Shown: one piece after another, positions 58,173 to 64,000 of the stretch
Layout of the letters: the number at the start of each line of letters is the position of its first letter
Numbering within the stretch: the first letter of the stretch is position 1
DNA from: Chloroflexota bacterium
GTDB taxonomy: Bacteria > Chloroflexota > UBA11872
Length of the DNA stretch: 64,000 nt
Reading direction: 5' to 3'
Assembly (NCBI GenBank): GCA_022820025.1
Contig: JAJEGF010000004.1
Location: forward strand, 62,001-126,000
Notes under the pieces: model-generated
What the model was told of the DNA's origin: nothing
Database searches by the model: none
Seen by the model: the letters and a program-made list of their open reading frames with translations, nothing else
Program-made: the position numbers and the translations under genes

Positions 58173-60110
58173 ATGCCCCTCAGATGCTGCCTGCCGACGC
58201 GTGCCCCGCGCGGGGTGGCGCTTGTGGCGCGGCTGGGTCTCGCGATGGCGCTGCTGGGCCTGTTGCTGGGCGGCTGTGAGGCGGAACCGACGCCACAGGT
58301 GCCGACGCCCTCGGCGATCGAGGCGGAGGTGATGCAGGCGGCGCAGGAAGCGCCGCCGAGTCCGACGGCGGCCGCGGCGGACGCGACTGAGCCCGCACGA
58401 CAAGGGATCGGTGCGCCTGCGGTTCGAGAGCCTGTGCAGCCGGGCTCACGGCCACCTGCCGTGCGACCGGTTGCGACGGCGTCGCCAACTCCGAGTCCCA
58501 CGCCGACGCCTCCGCCGGAGCCGCTGGAGGACGCGGCGATTGCCGAGCGACTTGCGGAGGCCGCGAGCCTGATCGAGGGGGTGGCGGGATCGCCGGCGGC
58601 GATGGAGGCGGGCGCCGACTTGCGGGCGCCGCTGGAAGGGGCGGTGCTGGCGTTCCTGGACGGCTATGGCGCGGATCCCAAGGCGGCGATTCGACTGGAT
58701 TACACGATTGGGCAGCTACCGCCGCTGGTGTATGACCTGGATCCAATTGGCGTGCGGATTGCGGTGGCGGACGTGGACGGAGATGGCGCGAACGAGTTGA
58801 TTGCCGCGTGGCACATCTTTGGTGTGCCGCCGCTTTGGTTCGACCAGGTGGACGGTGGATTCACCGCGCGCGAGTTTCCGGTCGGCGAATCGAAACAGAC
58901 GGCGATTGGTATGTCGATGGTGCATTCGACGGCTGATCTGACCGACGACGGGATCGCGGACGTGGTGCTGGTTTCGACGATGCCGGGAGCGAGTACACAG
59001 ACCGAGCGGGTTCGGGTGTTCCTATGGAATGGCGATTCACCGCGGCGGGTGTTTGATCTTCCGGTGGTGCTTGGCGCCGGGCCTGCGGGCTGGGAGCTGC
59101 GAGTCGGGGGATCGTCAGTCCAAATCGAGACGGTGTGCCCGGCGCTGGGACATTTCGACGCGCCGCTGTTTCCGCATCCGGGGCTGCGCCGGAGTTTTGC
59201 CTGGGAGGGGCCCTACTTCGCGGAAGTGGGGCGTCGCTTGGGTCCGCCGGTGTCTCGACGCGACCAGGTCAATCGCGGCGAGGCGGCGTTTTGGGCGGGT
59301 CGGTATAGCGAGGCGGAGGCGGCGTATCGGGCGGTGATCGAGCAGCCGGTGTCGGACGGGCCGCGGGTGGACTCGGGGCCGGACTGGGAAGGATTGGCTC
59401 ATTTGCGGCTGGCGCAGATTTCGCTCCTGGCGATCGAAGCGTTTGACCCGTCGCGCCTGCAAGCGGCGATCGATCGTGGCGGGGAACTCGGACTGATTGC
59501 CCAGACAATCCAGGAAGCGGTGGCGACTCCGGATGCCCTGGGGGCATTCGCGGCGTTGCAGCAGTTGGACCTGGCGAGCGAACCACCGCCCGGCGTGGAC
59601 GGACGGATTGGCTTTCCGATGGATGCAGGGCTGATTCTGGGTTTGGGTAAGGCGCTGGAGATTGGGCTGCGCGGACTGGGCAGCGGCGAGCTCTCGGAGG
59701 CGGCGATTACGAGCCGGCTGGAGTCGCGCGGTGTTGAAGTGCGACGAGCGACGGTGGGCGATCTGAACAGTGATGGCGCGCTGGAGGCGGTGGTTTCGCT
59801 GAAGCGTCACAGCACGCGAGTGGTTGGACCGCCGGCAAACGAATTCTGGTTTGTGTATCGCCGTGGCACGCGGTGGGTGGCACGGCCGGTGGGGCCGGTG
59901 AGTGACAGTGCGCTTCCTGTCGGAGTCAAATCGGTCAGCCAGGGACGCGCGGTGATTACGATGACCGATTCGGCTGCGGGACTTGCGGACTATGTGAGCT
60001 TTGATGGGCAACGGATGGATGTGTGGGACGAGTTGCCAACGCTGGATGATCTGTATCCCGTGAATCCGTTCGATGGGCGGGGGACAAGGAGTTGCGAGAT
60101 TTCGGCGTAG
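58173..60110 (+). CDS. Lipoprotein with FG-GAP-like repeats and a TPR-like segment
   Basis: A 645-aa protein from ATG 58173; a frame open to 58122 lacks conservation. A lipoprotein signal ends LLGLLLGGC (Cys about residue 36), followed by a Pro/Thr/Ser-rich linker to about 130. Two D-x-D-x-D-G-x-x-E calcium-type loops of FG-GAP/VCBS type appear: AVADVDGDGANELI (about 190) and TVGDLNSDGALEAVV (about 515). Between them, AAFWAGRYSEAEAAYRAVIEQ (about 370) is a TPR-like helix pair. Anchored in the envelope; function unknown. Confidence 0.7.
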   Translation: MPLRCCLPTRAPRGVALVARLGLAMALLGLLLGGCEAEPTPQVPTPSAIEAEVMQAAQEAPPSPTAAAADATEPARQGIGAPAVREPVQPGSRPPAVRPVATASPTPSPTPTPPPEPLEDAAIAERLAEAASLIEGVAGSPAAMEAGADLRAPLEGAVLAFLDGYGADPKAAIRLDYTIGQLPPLVYDLDPIGVRIAVADVDGDGANELIAAWHIFGVPPLWFDQVDGGFTAREFPVGESKQTAIGMSMVHSTADLTDDGIADVVLVSTMPGASTQTERVRVFLWNGDSPRRVFDLPVVLGAGPAGWELRVGGSSVQIETVCPALGHFDAPLFPHPGLRRSFAWEGPYFAEVGRRLGPPVSRRDQVNRGEAAFWAGRYSEAEAAYRAVIEQPVSDGPRVDSGPDWEGLAHLRLAQISLLAIEAFDPSRLQAAIDRGGELGLIAQTIQEAVATPDALGAFAALQQLDLASEPPPGVDGRIGFPMDAGLILGLGKALEIGLRGLGSGELSEAAITSRLESRGVEVRRATVGDLNSDGALEAVVSLKRHSTRVVGPPANEFWFVYRRGTRWVARPVGPVSDSALPVGVKSVSQGRAVITMTDSAAGLADYVSFDGQRMDVWDELPTLDDLYPVNPFDGRGTRSCEISA

Positions 60111-60131
60111 TCGAGAGGCGTTCGACTGAAG

Positions 60132-62927
60132 CTATGCGTTGGCGCTGGTAAGGGAGGGGGATTGGCGGCTGGCGCGGGTTTCCAGGGGGTCGATGCGGCA
60201 GGCGCAGATTTTGTATTCGGGGATCTTGGAGATGGGGTCGAGGACGTTGATGGTGAGGAGGTTGGCGGCGGCTTCGGCGAAGTGCCAGCTCATGTAGACG
60301 GTGCCGGGGGCGACGCGGCGGGTGATCCAGGCACGGGCTTCGACAGCGCCGCGGCGGGTGCTGACGCGCACGAGACCGCTCTTGGGGATGCCGAGGCGAT
60401 CGGCGTCTTCCGGTGAGACTTCGACGAGGGGTTCGGGGTAGGCCTCGTCGAGGCGCGAGCGGCGGGTCATGGCGCCGGTGTGCCAGTGATACAGCACCCG
60501 GCCGGTGTTGAAGATGAAGGGGTAGTTGCGGTCGGGGACTTCCACGTTCTCGCGCCAGTGGACGGCGTGCATGCTGGCCTTGCCGTCGGCCGTGGGAAAG
60601 CGGTCGCCGAAGAGCCAGAGCGCGCCGGGGTCGTCGGGGGTGAGGCAGGGCCAGCGGAGGCCGCCTTCGCGGTCCAATCTCTCATGGCTGAGGCCGGCGT
60701 GGCTGGGGGTGACGCGGGCGATTTCGTCGAAGATCTGGGACGGGGTGTCGAGGCCGAGGTGGCGGCCCATGCGGCGGGCGAGGTCGGCGATGATCTCCCA
60801 GTCTTCGCGGGCTTCGCCGGGCCGGGGGAGGATGGGCCGGACACGCTGGACGCGGCGGTCGGTGTTGGTGTAGGTGCCATCCTTTTCGGCCCAGCTTGAG
60901 GCAGGGAGGACGACGTCGGCGATTTCGGCGGTTTCGGTCATGAAGATGTCCTGGACGACCAGGAAGTCCAGGTGGCGGAAGTGGCGGCGGGAGGCGTGGA
61001 GGTCGGGGTCCGCCATGAGTGGGTTTTCGCCCATGATGTACATGCCGCGGACGTCGCCCGCGCCGGCGGCCTGGCCGATTTCGATGGTGGTGAGGCCCTG
61101 ACGGTCGGGGAGCTTTGTGCCCCATTGCTCCTCGAAGTAGCCGCGGAAGGTCTCGTCTTCGACGGAGCGGTAGTCGGTGAAGTACATGGGGATGGCGCCG
61201 ACGTCGCTGGTGCCCTGGACGTTGTTCTGGCCGCGGAGGGGGTTGAGGCCGGTGCCGCGGCGTCCGACGTTGCCGGTGGCAAGAGCCAGATTGATGAGGG
61301 TGAGGCAGGCCTCGGTGCCGTGGGTGTGCTCGGAGATGCCGAGCCCCCAGTAGAAGGCGGTCTTGTCGGCCTTTCCGATGATGTGAGCGGCGCGTTCGAG
61401 GGTGGCGGGGGGAATGCCGGTCAGGGCTTCCTGGCGTTCGGGGGTCCAGTGCTGGACGGCGGCGGCGACGGCCTGGAAGTTCTTGACGCGGTCGGCGACG
61501 CACTCCTCGTTGACCAGGCCGTCGCGGATGATGACGTGGAGCAGGGCGTTGTACATGGGGACGTCGGCGCCGGTGCGACATTGCAGGTGGACGTCGGCCC
61601 AGCGGGTGAGTTCGATGGCGCGGGGGTCAGCGACGATGAGCTTGGCGCCGCTGCGAATGGCGGCCTTCATTTTGAGGGCGGTGATGGGGTGGGTTTCGGT
61701 GGTGTTTGAGCCGGTGACGTAGATGACGTCGTTTTCGGCGATCTCGTCCAGCGAGTTGGTGAAGGCGCCGGTACCGATGCTCAGGCCCAGAGCGGCGACG
61801 GATGAGGCGTGGCAGAGGCGGGTGCAGTTGTCGATGTTGTTGGTGCCGAGGACGACGCGAGTGAATTTCTGGAGGAGGTAGTTGTCCTCGTTGAGGCACT
61901 TGGAGGAGCCGTAGACGGCGAGGGCGTCGGAGCCGTGGGTGTCTCGGATTTCGGTCAAACGGCGGGCAACATGGTTGAGGGCTTCGTCCCAGGTGGCGCG
62001 GCGCCAGCGGCCGGCGCCGCGCTCGCCGGTGCGGATGAGGGGGTGGGTTAAGCGGTCGTCGCTCTGGGCGTAGTCCCAGCCGAAGCGGCCCTTGACGCAA
62101 AGCCAGCCCTGGTTGACGGGGTGGTCCTCGGGGGACATGGCGTGGGTGATCTGGCCGCCGCGGACGTGGACTTCGAGCCCGCAGCCGACGCCGCAGAAGG
62201 AGCAGGTGGTCTCGACGACTCGGTCATCCTCCACGATGCCCTGCTTCTCGAGTTCCCACTGGGCGCGGCTCTTGAGGGCGCCGGAGGGGCAGACCTGCAC
62301 GCAGTTGCCGCAGTAGACGCAGGTGGTGTCCATGATTCCGTCGTACTCGAGGGTTGAGATACGGACATGGAAGCCGCGTTCGCCGGGCTCGATGGCGTAC
62401 GTGAGCTGGACTTCATCACCGCAGACGTCCACGCAGCGCCAGCACATGACGCACTTGGCGTAGTCGCGGATGTAGTAGGGGTTGTCGTCGATGACTGGCA
62501 GGTCGGCGCGGGAGGCCTGGCCGTTGGGCTTGACGTTGTAATCGTCGAGGAGGGACGCGAGGTCGGGGGCTTCGCTGAGATCGACGCCGGAGAGGAGGGC
62601 CTTGAGGGAGCCCTTGCGGGAGCGGCGGACGCCTTCGCTGTCGGTGAAGAGGGCCTGGCCGGGTTCCACGAGGGCGCGGCAGGCGGAGAGGAGCTTGGTT
62701 TCGCCGGTGAGGGAAGCGTCGGCGGCGGGTGGACCGGCGTCGGTGTCGGCGGCCTGTTCAACGAGGCAGAGCCGACAGTTGGCAGAGGCGGCGATGTTGG
62801 GGTGGTAGCAGAGCGTGGGGATATCGATCCCCAGGTCAGCGGCGGCCTGGAGGATGGAGGTGCCGGCCGGCACGGTTACAGAACGACCGTTGATGGTGAG
62901 CGTCACAGCGTCCACCGCTGTCGCCAT
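60132..62927 (-). CDS. NAD-dependent formate dehydrogenase, alpha subunit (Mo/W-bis-MGD)
   Basis: A 931-aa catalytic subunit oxidising formate to CO2. Order: N-terminal [2Fe-2S] domain (Cys40, 51, 54, 83), two [4Fe-4S] ferredoxin clusters (Cys159/162/165/169 and Cys203/206/209/213), the proximal [4Fe-4S] of the molybdopterin domain (Cys242/245/249/277), then the active-site Cys372-His373 (RLCHASSV; Cys instead of selenocysteine). Molybdopterin motifs include VYGSSKCLNEDN, TGSNTTETHP, NPLRGQNNVQG and the C-terminal TGRVLYHWHTG/YMSWHFAEAAANLLT domain. Beta and gamma subunits are not in the window downstream of it. It is likely cytoplasmic and linked to NADH formation. Confidence 0.92.
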   Translation of the reverse strand: MATAVDAVTLTINGRSVTVPAGTSILQAAADLGIDIPTLCYHPNIAASANCRLCLVEQAADTDAGPPAADASLTGETKLLSACRALVEPGQALFTDSEGVRRSRKGSLKALLSGVDLSEAPDLASLLDDYNVKPNGQASRADLPVIDDNPYYIRDYAKCVMCWRCVDVCGDEVQLTYAIEPGERGFHVRISTLEYDGIMDTTCVYCGNCVQVCPSGALKSRAQWELEKQGIVEDDRVVETTCSFCGVGCGLEVHVRGGQITHAMSPEDHPVNQGWLCVKGRFGWDYAQSDDRLTHPLIRTGERGAGRWRRATWDEALNHVARRLTEIRDTHGSDALAVYGSSKCLNEDNYLLQKFTRVVLGTNNIDNCTRLCHASSVAALGLSIGTGAFTNSLDEIAENDVIYVTGSNTTETHPITALKMKAAIRSGAKLIVADPRAIELTRWADVHLQCRTGADVPMYNALLHVIIRDGLVNEECVADRVKNFQAVAAAVQHWTPERQEALTGIPPATLERAAHIIGKADKTAFYWGLGISEHTHGTEACLTLINLALATGNVGRRGTGLNPLRGQNNVQGTSDVGAIPMYFTDYRSVEDETFRGYFEEQWGTKLPDRQGLTTIEIGQAAGAGDVRGMYIMGENPLMADPDLHASRRHFRHLDFLVVQDIFMTETAEIADVVLPASSWAEKDGTYTNTDRRVQRVRPILPRPGEAREDWEIIADLARRMGRHLGLDTPSQIFDEIARVTPSHAGLSHERLDREGGLRWPCLTPDDPGALWLFGDRFPTADGKASMHAVHWRENVEVPDRNYPFIFNTGRVLYHWHTGAMTRRSRLDEAYPEPLVEVSPEDADRLGIPKSGLVRVSTRRGAVEARAWITRRVAPGTVYMSWHFAEAAANLLTINVLDPISKIPEYKICACRIDPLETRASRQSPSLTSANA

Positions 62928-62958
62928 GCAAAATCGCCCGCTGCTTATGGGGAGCCGA

Positions 62959-63285
62959 CTAGCCTACGTTACCGGGATGATCCGGCGGCTCTGGCCTCCC
63001 GTCAGGTGGGGAGCGGTGACGGTTGCCTTCGGGCGGCGGAGAGCCGGATCCGACGTTTTCGCCCTCGTGGAAGATGAGCCAGAAGATGTACCCCATCCAA
63101 ATCAGGGCCAGCAGGACCACGGGGATGACGACGACGACGAGGATGAGGCCGGGGTCGGCTGCGGGTGCGTTGCCAGCAGTGGGCGTGGCGGTTGGACTGG
63201 CGGACGGGCCGAGGGCCAGGACGGAGGGTATCGCGATCAACAGGATCGCAGCGCCGATAGGGAGGGCTAGCTTTCGGCGCGGCAT
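62959..63285 (-). CDS. Small membrane protein
   Basis: A 108-aa protein with an N-terminal signal or helix (residues 7-25, PIGAAILLIAIPSVLA), a Thr/Pro/Ala linker, a second helix (about 46-75, LILVVVVIPVVLLALIWMGY) and a Pro/Arg-rich C-terminal tail. No family recognised. It begins 1 nt downstream of the neighbouring gene's stop, suggesting an operon. Confidence 0.55.
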   Translation of the reverse strand: MPRRKLALPIGAAILLIAIPSVLALGPSASPTATPTAGNAPAADPGLILVVVVIPVVLLALIWMGYIFWLIFHEGENVGSGSPPPEGNRHRSPPDGRPEPPDHPGNVG

Positions 63286-63286
63286 T

Positions 63287-64000
63287 TCAGGGTGAGGGTT
63301 CGGGATTCTCGGCCCAGGGAGTGAGATCGATTTCCCAGCCGATGATGCCGGTGTAGTCGAGCCAGCGGCTCGGGCCGCCGACTTCGCGGTGTTCGATGCT
63401 CACGATGCCTGAGAACACCTCCGCTGAAGTTCCGGACTCGTGGACCTCGATTCTCACGAGTGGTATGACCTGTTGGATCCAGAGACTGGTGGTTTCCGGA
63501 GTGAACCGTGCAACGTTCAGGGTCAGGAGATAAGAGCGGCCGGGAACGAGGTCCGAGGATCGGACCCCGGGATCCCCGTTGATCGTGAGCCGCCGAGGGT
63601 CAAGCTCGATGCGCGCCATCTGGGTATCGACGGCGAGTGTCAGTGGGGCGGACCACCACCAGACGGAATCGGGCGGGTCGGTCTCCCGCGGAACGGCTCC
63701 GGACGGTCCGGCTCTGTATAGCCGAAACTCCGAGCCGGATGTGATCGCCAGGCCGTTCGGGTTTCGATACCAGAGATTGACGATTGCAAGATCGCCGTCT
63801 TTCCCGCCGTCAAAGCCCAAGCCGGCGACCGTTGGCTGCGCGTTCTCGGCCGGCATGGCGGGCGCCGGCCGCAGCTGGGCAAAGGGCGCGACGCCGGCCT
63901 GGGCGGTGACTGCCAACTTCGTGCAGTCGCGAACGGTCAGGTTCGTGATCTGGGGGACTCCGCTCAGTTCCGAATCTGCGAGGCCAGCAGTCACAGTACT
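63287..64000 (-). CDS. Exported beta-rich protein (N-terminus beyond window)
   Basis: The frame ends at 63287 and is open to the window edge, so the gene probably continues upstream; GTG 63994 could also be an internal start. The visible 235 residues have alternating strands such as LAIVNLWYRNPNGLAITSG and YLLTLNVARFTPETTSLWI. These resemble the immunoglobulin-like domains of envelope proteins. No family recognised. Confidence 0.5.
   Translation of the reverse strand, partial: STVTAGLADSELSGVPQITNLTVRDCTKLAVTAQAGVAPFAQLRPAPAMPAENAQPTVAGLGFDGGKDGDLAIVNLWYRNPNGLAITSGSEFRLYRAGPSGAVPRETDPPDSVWWWSAPLTLAVDTQMARIELDPRRLTINGDPGVRSSDLVPGRSYLLTLNVARFTPETTSLWIQQVIPLVRIEVHESGTSAEVFSGIVSIEHREVGGPSRWLDYTGIIGWEIDLTPWAENPEPSP

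Overview
This GC-rich, mostly densely coded window looks like Chloroflexota, probably an uncultivated SAR202- or sponge-symbiont-like lineage. That placement is inferred from content: a stand-alone MutL/GlmL protein, secreted proteins with the G-(Y/F)-P ... QY(F/Y)Q wall-type repeats common in Chloroflexota, ATP-dependent hydantoinase genes, several Gfo/Idh/MocA oxidoreductases and a sulfatase. No rRNA, tRNA, CRISPR array, integrase or transposase was recognised. All coordinates come from reading the sequence; no database was searched.

Layout. 1-13.2 kb is housekeeping: a secreted glycosidase-like protein (cut by the edge), a degenerate archaemetzincin, MutL plus partner, arginyl-tRNA synthetase, a zinc-ribbon/TPR protein, a TIM-barrel isomerase, a two-gene glutamine-dependent NAD+ synthetase, an HtrA protease, a YbdK-type carboxylate-amine ligase and a methyltransferase. 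13.3-29.7 kb is an accessory region. It holds an AT-rich HEPN-like protein, an Asp-box protein, DUF2283 and DUF3224 proteins, an AT-rich ATPase/partner pair, a restriction-modification pair, a lipid kinase, a medium-chain dehydrogenase and small membrane proteins. Among them lie broken second copies of at least six of these same genes. 29.7-42.4 kb is catabolic: a racemase-HyuA-HyuB operon, then oxidoreductase, cupin, SDR, MFS transporter, DUF4432, thioesterase, deoxyribosyltransferase-like and sulfatase genes. 42.4-52.9 kb is metabolic again (GNAT, GltX, TIM barrel, methyltransferase, two oxidoreductases, NUDIX, HAD, secreted protease-like protein). 53.0-56.3 kb holds a tandem array of Phd-type antitoxins with one PIN toxin and an AT-rich TOPRIM-like gene. 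56.8-64 kb has an oxidoreductase, a lipoprotein, a formate dehydrogenase alpha subunit and two envelope proteins.

How it fits together. Sugar-acid or sulfated-carbohydrate scavenging (sulfatase, MFS, SDR, Gfo/Idh/MocA, epimerases) and hydantoin/lactam use fit an organism living on dissolved organic matter, with formate oxidation as extra electron input. The accessory region reads as a defence hotspot with its own debris field. The R-M pair exists intact and as a C-terminal stump that keeps the same convergent overlap. A short ORF fuses the N-terminus of the neighbouring methyltransferase to the C-terminus of the DUF2283 protein exactly where both encode a P-G-hydrophobic-D stretch. The best candidate for an undescribed system is the two-gene unit at 18.6-20.9 kb: a DUF3696-type ABC-like ATPase followed 4 nt later by an unrecognised 295-aa protein whose C-terminus resembles a RelE-type toxin fold.
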